NCBI GenBank assembly: GCA_008017145.1
Contig: SSGY01000080.1
Coordinates: forward strand, 1 to 6,783
Length of the DNA stretch: 6,783 nt
Direction of reading: 5' to 3'
Source of the DNA: Neisseriales bacterium
Lineage (GTDB): Bacteria > Pseudomonadota > Gammaproteobacteria > Burkholderiales > UBA11063
Shown piece after piece: positions 1 through 6,783 of this stretch. Position numbers and translations under genes: made by a program. The notes beneath the pieces were generated by a model that was not told the origin of the DNA, made no database searches, and saw nothing but the letters and a program-made list of their open reading frames with translations. The stretch's first letter is position 1. Every line of letters starts with the position of its first letter.

Positions 1-380
1 AAATATGTATGAATCCCACCAATAGTTATTTTGCCACTGGCAGCAAGCTGTGCCAAACGAGCACCCTGCCCACTGGAATAGCAAAAATCTACTCGATTGG
101 CTAAACCTTTTTCAAAGACACGGATATGTTCTGGTAAACTTAACGCTGATTGAACTATGTGTAAATTATTTGTCTGCTCTGGATCTAACTGCGCCAGAGC
201 TTGTGCTAAAAACTGGGCTTGCTTTTGGTTATTACCCTCTAAACACACTCTATCGTCAGAGCGAATAACTAGCTGTAGCAAAGAGACAAGCTGTTCACGC
301 GCGACCCATTTTCCACTAAGTAAGTGCTGCACACCAGCCAAACGCTGTAACTTATTTTTATGTTCTAAATCAAATTCCAT
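1..380 (-). CDS. mdcA: malonate decarboxylase alpha subunit (MdcA), N-terminal part, cut by window edge
   Basis: The first 126 codons of a gene starting at ATG 380-378, open to the left edge with no stop. MdcA is the acetyl-S-ACP:malonate ACP transferase of cytoplasmic biotin-independent malonate decarboxylase. It moves malonyl onto the acyl-carrier subunit and releases acetate, while MdcD/MdcE then decarboxylate. Recognition rests on remembered family sequences: RVCLEGNNQKQAQFLAQAL (residues 44-62), LHIVQSALSLPEHIRVFEKG (73-92) and the end GGIHTY (121-126) follow the MdcA N-terminal pattern closely. Full MdcA is about 550 residues, so roughly three quarters lies outside the window. The start has only a weak GGA ribosome site about 8 nt upstream, and no in-frame alternative start precedes it before a stop. 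It lies 35 nt after the tldD stop on the same strand without a terminator, so read-through from tldD is possible. MdcB, C, D, E and G would be expected to the left; they cannot be seen. Confidence 0.88.
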   Translation of the reverse strand, partial: MEFDLEHKNKLQRLAGVQHLLSGKWVAREQLVSLLQLVIRSDDRVCLEGNNQKQAQFLAQALAQLDPEQTNNLHIVQSALSLPEHIRVFEKGLANRVDFCYSSGQGARLAQLAASGKITIGGIHTY

Positions 381-415
381 AGTTATTTCCGATTCAATGA
401 AAAATTACATATCCT

Positions 416-1837
416 CTAACCACCGACAATTAAGCCACCATCTAAACGCATCGTAGGCTGTCCAACCCCGACTGGTACAGACTGTCCATCCTTACCACAC
501 ACACCAACACCGCTATCTAATGCAAGATCATTACCAATCATTGTTACATGTTGCAAACACTCTGGACCATTCCCTACCAACGCACAACCTTTCACTGGGT
601 ATGCAAGCTTACCTTTTTCAATTACCCATGCAACGGAAGCATTAAATACAAATTGCCCCGAAGTTATGTCAACTTGACCGCCTTCAAAATTTTCTGCAAA
701 TAAACCATATTCAACACTGGCAATAATTTCCTCTGGAGTATGTTTACCACCTAACATATAGGTATTCGTCATCCGTGGAATAGGGTTACTGGCATAAGAT
801 TCACGTCGGCCGTTACCTGTTGATTGAATATTCATTAGTCGTGCATTTAATTCATCAAACAAATACCCCTTAAGGATCCCATCTTCAATCAAAACAGTCC
901 GCGAGCTTGGATTACCTTCATCATCAATATTCATCGAACCACGACGATCGCTGATGCATCCTTCATCAATTACGGTAACACCTTTACTGGCAACTTGCTG
1001 ACCAATTTTACCACTAAATGCAGAACTACCTTTACGATTAAAATCTCCCTCAAGACCGTGACCTACTGCCTCATGTAAAATGACTCCCGCCCAACCATTT
1101 CCTAAAACTACTGGCATTTCGCCACTTGGTGCAGGTTTTGCTTCCAATTTTAACCCTGCTTGCAAATATGCTTTCTCAATATAACTAGTCACCATTTCTA
1201 CGCTAAAATAATCAAGAGAATATCTTCCACCACCACCCGCAGCAGCACGTTCCATTTTGCCATCTTTATTGACAATAATAGTAATACTCAAATGAATCAG
1301 CGGACGAATATCGCTAAAATGACGCTCATCACTCCGCGCCAAATAAATTTGATCATACTCAAGATTAATACTTGCAATAACATTTGTTACATAGTTTTTG
1401 GTACGAGCAATTTGATTGATACTTTGTAATAACTGGATTTTTCTGGCACTGTCCCAACTTTGGAGTGGGTTTTCAAAAGTGTGCAAATTGAGTACATTGT
1501 TATTTACGTTTGAATAACCTTGATTATGTTTATTCACCGACTCAATGTATAAATTATCAACTAAATCTTTAATCACGCGTTGATCTAAGGCATTGGCATA
1601 GCTAAAAAAAGTTTTCTCACCACACACCGTACGCACACCAATTCCTTGATTAACCGCGTAACTTCCAGATTTAATAATTCCTTCATCAATCACCCATGAT
1701 TCACTAGCGGTATTTTGTAAATATAAATCAGCAAAATCTATTCCTCGTTTGGAAAGTTGATTTAATTGTACATTTAAAAAATTTGAATCAATTCCGTTAT
1801 TAGCTAATAAACAATCCACTACTTGTTGATTTATCAT
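416..1837 (-). CDS. tldD: TldD family zinc metalloprotease subunit
   Basis: A complete 473-residue protein (E. coli TldD is about 481). TldD pairs with TldE (PmbA) in the cytoplasm to form a heterodimeric protease that degrades unfolded peptides. In E. coli it matures microcin B17 and degrades the CcdA antitoxin. The N-terminal domain covers roughly residues 30-230. The metal-binding motif HEAVGH (HExxxH) is at 255-260, followed by GLEGDFNRKGSSAF. The conserved CGKDGQSVPVGVGQPT near the C terminus (447-462) carries the Cys that is the third zinc ligand in this family. All ligand residues are present, so it should be the catalytic subunit and not the TldE partner, which lacks this motif. The ribosome site upstream of ATG 1837 is weak (GAAG about 4 nt away), but the N terminus aligns with the family and no better start is seen. 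It stands after a terminator, so it probably has its own promoter. tldE is not in the window. Confidence 0.96.
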   Translation of the reverse strand: MINQQVVDCLLANNGIDSNFLNVQLNQLSKRGIDFADLYLQNTASESWVIDEGIIKSGSYAVNQGIGVRTVCGEKTFFSYANALDQRVIKDLVDNLYIESVNKHNQGYSNVNNNVLNLHTFENPLQSWDSARKIQLLQSINQIARTKNYVTNVIASINLEYDQIYLARSDERHFSDIRPLIHLSITIIVNKDGKMERAAAGGGGRYSLDYFSVEMVTSYIEKAYLQAGLKLEAKPAPSGEMPVVLGNGWAGVILHEAVGHGLEGDFNRKGSSAFSGKIGQQVASKGVTVIDEGCISDRRGSMNIDDEGNPSSRTVLIEDGILKGYLFDELNARLMNIQSTGNGRRESYASNPIPRMTNTYMLGGKHTPEEIIASVEYGLFAENFEGGQVDITSGQFVFNASVAWVIEKGKLAYPVKGCALVGNGPECLQHVTMIGNDLALDSGVGVCGKDGQSVPVGVGQPTMRLDGGLIVGG

Positions 1838-1862
1838 AATTCTTCAATCTAAAATTAAAACC

Positions 1863-1871
1863 ATTTAAACA
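1863..1871 (-). promoter_or_regulatory. candidate extended -10 promoter element for tldD
   Basis: On the minus strand the 56-nt gap between the ppiD terminator and tldD contains TGTTTAAAT, a TG-n extended -10 with a hexamer matching TATAAT at 4 of 6 positions. Transcription would begin roughly 18 nt before the tldD ATG. No good -35 is seen, because the upstream position falls in the T-tract of the terminator. The region is so AT-rich that such matches arise by chance. The stronger argument for a promoter here is that tldD follows a good terminator. Confidence 0.3.
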
Positions 1872-1888
1872 CATGGCTATAAATAATT

Positions 1889-1911
1889 AAAAAAGCCACC
1901 CGAAAGTGGCT
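1889..1911 (-). terminator. Rho-independent terminator after ppiD
   Basis: Read on the minus strand, AGCCAC, a 6-nt loop (TTTCGG) and GTGGCT form a perfect 6-bp stem (1894-1911) followed directly by a run of T (1893-1889) and further AT-rich sequence. It begins 6 nt past the ppiD stop codon. On the plus strand the hairpin is not followed by a T-run, so it acts mainly in the direction of the ppiD transcript. It is the only convincing terminator in the window and separates the glyQ-nrdR-guaB-ppiD unit from tldD-mdcA. Confidence 0.9.
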
Positions 1912-1917
1912 GTGTGT

Positions 1918-3777
1918 TTATTGACTTACTTGTGCTGGCGCAGCATCACCGCTGACATTTTGCACTCGATCAAGTTTATAATTCACTTTGTACAAACTTC
2001 TCAATGAACCGACATAAGCATTCAAATTCATCATTGAGTATTGCTCTGCTAACTGCGAAACAACTTTCTCATTTTGAGCATCTAAACTTTTATCCGTAGT
2101 TTGACTATTAATTTGGTATAAAACATACGAACCATCTTGTGCTAGTGCCCCAGTATAACTAGGGAAATTTGCTGGTGCTGCAAAAATTTGTTTCACTGCC
2201 ATAGGATCAATAGTTTTACTTTGCCCAAGTAAAGTTACATTTTCAGGGTTAGCAAAACTAAGTTTTAATTTACCCTGTTGTAATTGAGTTAAATCTTGTT
2301 GTCCAAGTGCTGAAGCCATTTGGCTCGCTTGTTGTGCCTTCAAGGCATCAATAATTTGCGGTTTTACGGTTTCCAAAGGCTTCATCGTAGCAGGTTTATA
2401 GTCAGTAGAACGTACCACTACATAACTACCATCACCCAAGTCAACAACTTCACTATTATGATGTTGTTTAAGCACTTCATCACTAAAAACAGATTTTTGT
2501 AATTTTGGATTGGCAAACAATCCTGTGGCAGTGGAACCTTTACTTACCCAATCACTATTTTGAATTGTAACTCCAAGTTTTTGTGCAGCAGGTTCTAATG
2601 AATCAGCTTTGTTATAAGTTAAATCATTTAACTGATCAATCATAGATGGTAACTGTTGCTGTGCTTTCTGCTTTTGCAATTGCTGTACAACTAACGCACG
2701 CTTAGACGCAGCATCATTACCTTTAATATCATTTAGTTTCAAAATATGGAAGCCATACTGGGTTTCAACTAAGTTACTAATTTGTCCTTTTTGCATACTA
2801 AATGCAACATCTTCAAATGGTTTAACCATTACCCCATGCCCAAAGAACCCTAAATCACCGCCATTAGCAGCAGAACCAGGATCTTGTGAATATTGTTTCG
2901 CTAGTTTAGCAAAATCAGCTGGGTTAGCCTTTACTTGCGCCAATACTTTTTCAGCTTGAGCTTTTACCTGTGCCTTTTGAGCGGCTGTTGCATCCGGAGC
3001 GACTGTAAATAATATGTGTGAAACATCAATTTGTTCATTATTGCTCGCATTTGGATGATCTTGCAAATATTGAGATACATCAGCATCGCTAACCGTAATC
3101 ATCTTTGCTACGTTATCGGCAGATAATTGAATATATTGTAATTTAACTTGATCAGGAATCGTATATTTAGCAATGTTTTGTTGATAGTAAGCAGCTATGT
3201 CGCTTTCAGAAATATTAATTTTGGCATAAAACTGCTTAGGATCAATTACATAACGTGAGACATTACGCTCACGACTTAGCAAAGAAGCAAATTTATCCTG
3301 AAATGTTTGCGAAGTAAAATATGAATTTTTAAAGAAATCAAGTTCTTGATTAATCAAAATTTGCTGCTGCATATCTTGTTCAAATTTAGCCGAAGTTGTA
3401 TAGCGCTGTTTCAAAAAATCTTGGTATTTGTTAAGATCAAATTTACCATCAGTTTGAAATGCAGGTATTGCTGCAATCGCGTCTTGCAATTGGGTAGTTG
3501 TCACGCTTAGATGATGATCATCAAATGAGTTTAGTAATAACTGACGATTAATCAAACCAAATAATACTTGCATTTTATCCTGTGATTGCCCCTGAGACTG
3601 ATCCATCGCACGATCAATATCTTGAGAGTAAATTTTACTACTACCAACTTTAGCCACGTAGCCATCGTCACCACTCATACCAAAATAACCGCTTATGCCC
3701 CAAACCACGAAGGTTCCAGCAATTACGATCATAATCCCTTTGACCATTTTTTGGTGTTTTTCAACAACATTAAACAT
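1918..3777 (-). CDS. ppiD: PpiD-like membrane-anchored periplasmic peptidyl-prolyl isomerase/chaperone
   Basis: A 619-residue protein, the usual size for PpiD. It has a short cytosolic N terminus with Lys/His (residues 1-13), one hydrophobic segment (about 14-33, including IMIVIAGTFVVWGISGYF) that serves as an uncleaved anchor, a SurA_N-like chaperone region (about 36-180), a parvulin (PpiC/rotamase) domain (about 250-350) and a C-terminal helical and SurA-like region. Parvulin signatures visible are VSHILF (252-257), YSQDPGSAANGGDLGFFGHG (296-315), the PFEDVAF stretch (320-326) and YGFHILKL (341-348). In E. coli, PpiD works at the periplasmic face of the inner membrane near SecYEG on newly exported proteins. 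The start is supported by AGGG with a 7-nt spacer and by the anchor topology. The gene lies 59 nt after guaB and is followed by a terminator. Gln-rich and Ala-rich stretches (e.g. 366-376) are normal for the family. The SurA soluble chaperone is excluded by the anchor and the single parvulin domain. Confidence 0.93.
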   Translation of the reverse strand: MFNVVEKHQKMVKGIMIVIAGTFVVWGISGYFGMSGDDGYVAKVGSSKIYSQDIDRAMDQSQGQSQDKMQVLFGLINRQLLLNSFDDHHLSVTTTQLQDAIAAIPAFQTDGKFDLNKYQDFLKQRYTTSAKFEQDMQQQILINQELDFFKNSYFTSQTFQDKFASLLSRERNVSRYVIDPKQFYAKINISESDIAAYYQQNIAKYTIPDQVKLQYIQLSADNVAKMITVSDADVSQYLQDHPNASNNEQIDVSHILFTVAPDATAAQKAQVKAQAEKVLAQVKANPADFAKLAKQYSQDPGSAANGGDLGFFGHGVMVKPFEDVAFSMQKGQISNLVETQYGFHILKLNDIKGNDAASKRALVVQQLQKQKAQQQLPSMIDQLNDLTYNKADSLEPAAQKLGVTIQNSDWVSKGSTATGLFANPKLQKSVFSDEVLKQHHNSEVVDLGDGSYVVVRSTDYKPATMKPLETVKPQIIDALKAQQASQMASALGQQDLTQLQQGKLKLSFANPENVTLLGQSKTIDPMAVKQIFAAPANFPSYTGALAQDGSYVLYQINSQTTDKSLDAQNEKVVSQLAEQYSMMNLNAYVGSLRSLYKVNYKLDRVQNVSGDAAPAQVSQ

Positions 3778-3836
3778 CTTTAAACCCTATCTTAAACTTA
3801 ACTTGACAACTAAAATATATAACAATTAAAAACTAA

Positions 3837-5303
3837 TTATCCACCGATATTATAATTTGGAGCTTCTTTAACAATCTGAACATCATGAACGTGTGACTCT
3901 TTTATCCCTGCGGCAGTAATTTCAACAAATTCAGCATAGCGATACATATCCGCAATTGTTGCGCAACCCAAATATCCCATTGATGCGCGAAGTCCACCTA
4001 AAAGTTGATGCACGATTGAATTTAAAGATCCCTTATGAGGAACTCGTCCCTCAATTCCTTCTGGCACTAATTTATCATTTCCAGCATCTTTTTCCTGAAA
4101 ATAACGATCAGCAGAGCCTTTACTCATTGCACCAAGCGAACCCATGCCACGGTAAGATTTATAACTACGCCCTTGATAAAGCTCAATTTCACCGGGTGCT
4201 TCGTCAGCACCAGCAAGCATGCTTCCCAGCATAACACAAGAGGCACCAGCAGCAAGAGCTTTTGCTACATCACCAGAAAAACGAATCCCACCGTCACCAA
4301 TTACCGGTACTCCAGAACTAGCCAGATAATCCGCAACATTGGCAATTGCTGATAATTGTGGTACACCGACTCCTGCAACTACTCGTGTAGTACAAATTGA
4401 ACCAGGCCCAATACCAACCTTAACTCCATCTGCTCCGGCATTCACCAAAGCTTTAGCAGCCGCAGCAGTTGCAATATTGCCGCCAATAACGTCAATATGC
4501 GGAAAATTATTTTTAATCCAACGCACGCGATCTATCACCCCTTGCGAGTGCCCATGAGCAGTATCAACAATGATAACATCAATTCCTGCTGCTGCCAGTA
4601 AAGTTACACGTTCCTCTGTATCGCCACCACTACCAACCGCGGCTCCAACCCGTAGACGCCCCAAATCATCCTTACTTGCAAGCGGATATGCCATATTTTT
4701 GGTAATATCTTTAACTGTAACTAAACCACGTAGTTCAAAAGCTTGATTCACTACCAAAACACGCTCTAGACGATGCTTATGCATTAATTCTTTGGCATGA
4801 TTAACTGAATCACCTTCCAGTATTGTAACTAAACGTTCACGTGGTGTCATGATATTGCGTACTGGCTGTTCTAAATTAGTTTCGAAACGCACATCACGAT
4901 TAGTAACAATTCCCACTACCTTACCATGTTCAATTACCGGAACGCCAGAAATCTTACGGCGTTGTGTTATTGCCAATAATTCACGAACACTTGCATTTGG
5001 TTCAATAGTGATAGGATCTTTTACAATACCAGATTCATGACGCTTGACATTAGCAACACGGCTAGCCTGATGTTCAGGTGTCATATTTTTATGAATAATG
5101 CCGATTCCACCTTCTTGCGCCAAAGCAATCGCCATACGTGCTTCTGTTACTGTATCCATCGCAGCGGAAACAAGTGGAATATTTAAGCTTAAATTACGAG
5201 TTAACTTGGTAGTTAAACTAACATCTTTGGGTAACACTTCTGAATGTGCTGGCACTAATAAAACATCATCAAAAGCATAGGCTTTTTGCAAAATTTTTAA
5301 CAT
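3837..5303 (-). CDS. guaB: inosine-5'-monophosphate dehydrogenase
   Basis: A complete 488-residue IMPDH, which oxidises IMP to XMP with NAD+. This is the committed and rate-limiting step of guanine nucleotide synthesis, in the cytoplasm as a tetramer or octamer. The barrel begins with [15 protein letters not shown] (11-25). Two CBS domains that bind purine nucleotides are inserted at about 95-150 and 153-205. The barrel resumes with [10 protein letters not shown] (215-224), the phosphate and K+ loop GPGSICTTR (299-307) with catalytic Cys304, [10 protein letters not shown] (336-345) and [10 protein letters not shown] (384-393). The mobile flap carries the Arg400-Tyr401 pair (DRYFQ), and the C terminus has [16 protein letters not shown]. 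All catalytic residues are intact. The gene starts 19 nt after nrdR, and its AGGAAA ribosome site is rather far (about 11 nt) from the ATG. The start agrees exactly with the E. coli type N terminus. guaA is not adjacent in this window. Confidence 0.98.
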   Translation of the reverse strand: MLKILQKAYAFDDVLLVPAHSEVLPKDVSLTTKLTRNLSLNIPLVSAAMDTVTEARMAIALAQEGGIGIIHKNMTPEHQASRVANVKRHESGIVKDPITIEPNASVRELLAITQRRKISGVPVIEHGKVVGIVTNRDVRFETNLEQPVRNIMTPRERLVTILEGDSVNHAKELMHKHRLERVLVVNQAFELRGLVTVKDITKNMAYPLASKDDLGRLRVGAAVGSGGDTEERVTLLAAAGIDVIIVDTAHGHSQGVIDRVRWIKNNFPHIDVIGGNIATAAAAKALVNAGADGVKVGIGPGSICTTRVVAGVGVPQLSAIANVADYLASSGVPVIGDGGIRFSGDVAKALAAGASCVMLGSMLAGADEAPGEIELYQGRSYKSYRGMGSLGAMSKGSADRYFQEKDAGNDKLVPEGIEGRVPHKGSLNSIVHQLLGGLRASMGYLGCATIADMYRYAEFVEITAAGIKESHVHDVQIVKEAPNYNIGG

Positions 5304-5322
5304 GGTATTTAATTTCCTATCG

Positions 5323-5775
5323 TTAGTTATCGTCTACTTGTTTAATAATATCTGTAAAATCAACTACATCCTTGAAGCTTCGATAAATTGAAGCAAAACG
5401 AATATATGCTACTTTATCTAATTTTGAAAGCTGTTCCATTACCAGATCACCAATTACTCGACTATCTATTTCTCGTTCATGATGCATCAATATTTTTTGA
5501 CGAATAGTTTCAATTGCCGTATCAACCAACCCCATTGCCACAGGGCGTTTATGCAATGCTTTCATGAAACTGATACGAATTTTCGATTCGTCATACTCCT
5601 GTCGTGAACCATTAGTTTTAACGACAGCAGGAAGTTGTAACTCAATTTTCTCAAAAGTATTGAAGCGACGATCACAATGCATACATTTTCTTCGCCGCTT
5701 AACAATCATTTTATCATCGCTAAGTCGAGTATCGATGACTTGAGTATCATCATAATTACAAAAAGGACATTTCAT
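5323..5775 (-). CDS. nrdR: transcriptional repressor NrdR
   Basis: A complete 150-residue NrdR, a zinc-finger and ATP-cone repressor that senses the ATP/dATP balance and shuts down ribonucleotide reductase (nrd) genes when dATP is high. The N-terminal zinc ribbon has Cys3, Cys6, Cys31 and Cys34 (CPFC, CMHC), with the basic DNA-contacting stretch VKRRRK (25-30). The ATP-cone (about 49-139) starts at [16 protein letters not shown] and includes the conserved [17 protein letters not shown] (118-134). Length and motifs match the family throughout. A strong AGGA ribosome site sits 7 nt before the ATG and overlaps the glyQ stop codon, which suggests coupled translation. nrd genes are not in the window, and I see no clear NrdR-box pair in the leader upstream of glyQ. 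Confidence 0.97.
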   Translation of the reverse strand: MKCPFCNYDDTQVIDTRLSDDKMIVKRRRKCMHCDRRFNTFEKIELQLPAVVKTNGSRQEYDESKIRISFMKALHKRPVAMGLVDTAIETIRQKILMHHEREIDSRVIGDLVMEQLSKLDKVAYIRFASIYRSFKDVVDFTDIIKQVDDN

Positions 5776-5782
5776 TAATAAA

Positions 5783-5786
5783 TCCT
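5783..5786 (-). promoter_or_regulatory. nrdR ribosome-binding site overlapping glyQ stop
   Basis: AGGA on the minus strand is placed 7 nt upstream of the nrdR ATG. Two of its bases belong to the TAG stop codon of glyQ. Ribosomes finishing glyQ would therefore end on the nrdR initiation site, which is consistent with translational coupling of the two genes. The overlap is read directly from the sequence; the coupling is inferred. Confidence 0.75.
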
Positions 5787-6696
5787 AATTTGTAGATTTG
5801 ATTAATGGGAATCCTAATTGTTCGCGAGAAAGATAGTATTTCTCGGCAACCAATTTAGCTAAGGTACGAATTCTGCCGATGTAAGTCGCTCGCTCTGTTA
5901 CTGAGATCGCGCCACATGCATCCAGCATATTAAAGGTATGCGCAGCATTCAAAATCATTTCGTAACCAGGTAAAACTAATTCTACTTCAAGCAATCGCTT
6001 AGCTTCACTCTCAAAATTATTAAAGTTATTAAATAATAACTCACTATTGCTATGTTCAAAGTTGTATTTGGACTGCTCCACTTCGTTTTGATGAAATACA
6101 TCGCCATAGCTTACATTGTGCCCATCCAAAGTACGCGCCCAAACTAGGTCGTAAACGCTATCGACACCTTGTAAATACATTGCCAAACGTTCAAGCCCAT
6201 AGGTAATTTCGCCAAGTACTGGTTTACAATCTAAACCACCGACTTGTTGAAAATAGGTAAATTGTGTTACCTCCATACCATCAAGCCAAACTTCCCAGCC
6301 TAGTCCCCAAGCTCCTAAAGTTGGATTTTCCCAGTTATCTTCGACAAAACGAATATCATGAACTAATGTATCTACACCAAGCTCACGAAGTGAATTAAGA
6401 TACAGCTCTTGAATATTGTCTGGAGATGGTTTTAATACTACTTGAAACTGGTAGTAGTGTTGTAAACGGTTAGGACTCTCGCCATAGCGCCCATCTTTTG
6501 GACGACGAGATGGTTGTACATATGCAGCAAACCATGGCTCAGGACCGATACTGCGTAAAAAAGTTGCAGTATGTGAGGTTCCTGCACCCATTTCTTTATC
6601 ATACGGCTGCAAAATTACGCAGCCAACTTTTGCCCAATAAGACTGCAGTTTTAATATAATATCTTGAAATGTCAATATGTTATCGCTTACCGCCAT
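5785..6696 (-). CDS. glyQ: glycyl-tRNA synthetase alpha subunit
   Basis: A complete 303-residue GlyQ, the catalytic core of the bacterial alpha2beta2 class II glycyl-tRNA synthetase. It activates glycine with ATP; tRNA recognition is mainly by the beta subunit GlyS. The family pattern begins with [19 protein letters not shown] (8-26) and ILQPYD (28-33). Motif 2 spans about 64-90 (RRPKDGRYG...[15 protein letters not shown]). The glycine pocket region contains [14 protein letters not shown] (124-137) and [13 protein letters not shown] (142-154). Motif 3 is [15 protein letters not shown] (162-176) with the class II arginine at 170. The C terminus SREQLGFPL is also typical. The start at 6696 gives a few extra residues before the conserved core, as is common; a weak AGAG ribosome site lies about 9 nt upstream. 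Unlike the common glyQ-glyS order, the next gene downstream is nrdR, so the beta subunit must be encoded elsewhere. It is the first gene of the apparent operon. Confidence 0.98.
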   Translation of the reverse strand: MAVSDNILTFQDIILKLQSYWAKVGCVILQPYDKEMGAGTSHTATFLRSIGPEPWFAAYVQPSRRPKDGRYGESPNRLQHYYQFQVVLKPSPDNIQELYLNSLRELGVDTLVHDIRFVEDNWENPTLGAWGLGWEVWLDGMEVTQFTYFQQVGGLDCKPVLGEITYGLERLAMYLQGVDSVYDLVWARTLDGHNVSYGDVFHQNEVEQSKYNFEHSNSELLFNNFNNFESEAKRLLEVELVLPGYEMILNAAHTFNMLDACGAISVTERATYIGRIRTLAKLVAEKYYLSREQLGFPLIKSTN

Positions 6697-6742
6697 TGCT
6701 ATTTATCTCTTTCACTCAAAACTTTGTTACAATTAAGCGGTG

Positions 6743-6748
6743 ATTTTA
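6743..6748 (-). promoter_or_regulatory. candidate -10 element of the glyQ operon promoter
   Basis: On the minus strand TAAAAT (5 of 6 matches to TATAAT) lies in the context TTTTGCTAAAATCACC, about 46 nt before the glyQ ATG. This would give a leader of roughly 40 nt. The hexamer 17 nt upstream (CGGCGA) is a poor -35, so the promoter may need an activator or the assignment may be wrong. The small dyad TTGT-A-ACAA at 6724-6732 lies just downstream of the inferred start and has no assigned role. The rest of 6697-6783 holds no gene that I can see. Confidence 0.45.
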
Positions 6749-6783
6749 GCAAAATTCTGTACTCTTCGCCGAAATTTATGCCG

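Noticed and set aside
50..268. Open frame on the plus strand, 72 codons, and an overlapping 99-codon frame at 157-456
   Set aside because: Both lie antisense to the mdcA fragment, whose minus-strand reading matches a known family along its whole length. The plus-strand translations resemble nothing known.
381..415. Terminator or promoter between tldD and mdcA
   Set aside because: The 35-nt gap shows no stem with a T-run and no paired promoter hexamers that I could defend.
3778..3836. Possible promoter for ppiD (TTGTCA as -35; TATATT as -10) and a small AATTA/TAATT dyad in the guaB-ppiD gap
   Set aside because: TTGTCA has no acceptable -10 at 16-18 nt, and TATATT has no acceptable -35. The dyad is a 5-bp AT-only stem and not a terminator. 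The gap is simply very AT-rich.
3586..5280. Several plus-strand open frames of 60-92 codons opposite ppiD and guaB
   Set aside because: They are shadows of strongly conserved minus-strand genes, with no ribosome site pattern and no recognisable protein features.
5304..5322. Hidden regulatory element between nrdR and guaB
   Set aside because: Only 19 nt are available, and they hold the guaB ribosome site. There is no room for a promoter with both elements outside the nrdR coding sequence, and no hairpin is seen.
6778..6783. ATGCCG at the right edge, which could be the beginning of a neisserial DNA uptake sequence (ATGCCGTCTGAA)
   Set aside because: Only six bases are visible, and I found no complete DUS or known dialect elsewhere in the window, so it is not evidence.

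Overview
The window is a compact, AT-rich stretch (G+C below 40% by eye) with every recognisable gene on the minus strand. The proteins are ordinary proteobacterial types: two-subunit bacterial glycyl-tRNA synthetase alpha, NrdR, GuaB with CBS domains, a membrane-anchored SurA_N/parvulin chaperone of the PpiD type, TldD, and the start of malonate decarboxylase alpha. Taken together they suggest a low-GC beta- or gammaproteobacterium. I lean towards a Neisseriales-like betaproteobacterium, but no rRNA or lineage-specific repeat is present to prove it.

Reading in the direction of transcription (right to left): 6697-6783 is a short leader with a plausible -10 element. It is followed by glyQ (5785-6696), nrdR (5323-5775), guaB (3837-5303) and ppiD (1918-3777). 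The gaps are 9, 19 and 59 nt, with no terminator between the genes, so these four look like one transcription unit. A clear Rho-independent terminator (hairpin 1894-1911 plus a T-tract) lies 6 nt after the ppiD stop and closes the unit. A second unit follows: tldD (416-1837) and, 35 nt further on, the 5' part of mdcA (1-380). mdcA has a start codon but runs off the left edge of the window.

Functionally, the first unit joins glycine tRNA charging, the ATP/dATP-sensing repressor of ribonucleotide reductase genes, the committed step of GMP synthesis and a periplasmic folding factor. This is housekeeping linked to growth rate rather than a specialised pathway. The second unit pairs a metalloprotease subunit with the first gene of what is probably a malonate decarboxylase operon.

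I see no mobile element, CRISPR array, tRNA, rRNA, riboswitch or defence gene, and nothing that looks like a new system. The points worth a second look are gene order (glyQ without glyS beside it, ppiD in a nucleotide operon, mdcA after tldD), the retained active-site histidines in the PpiD parvulin domain, and the nrdR ribosome-binding site built over the glyQ stop codon. There is no gene-free stretch longer than about 90 bases.
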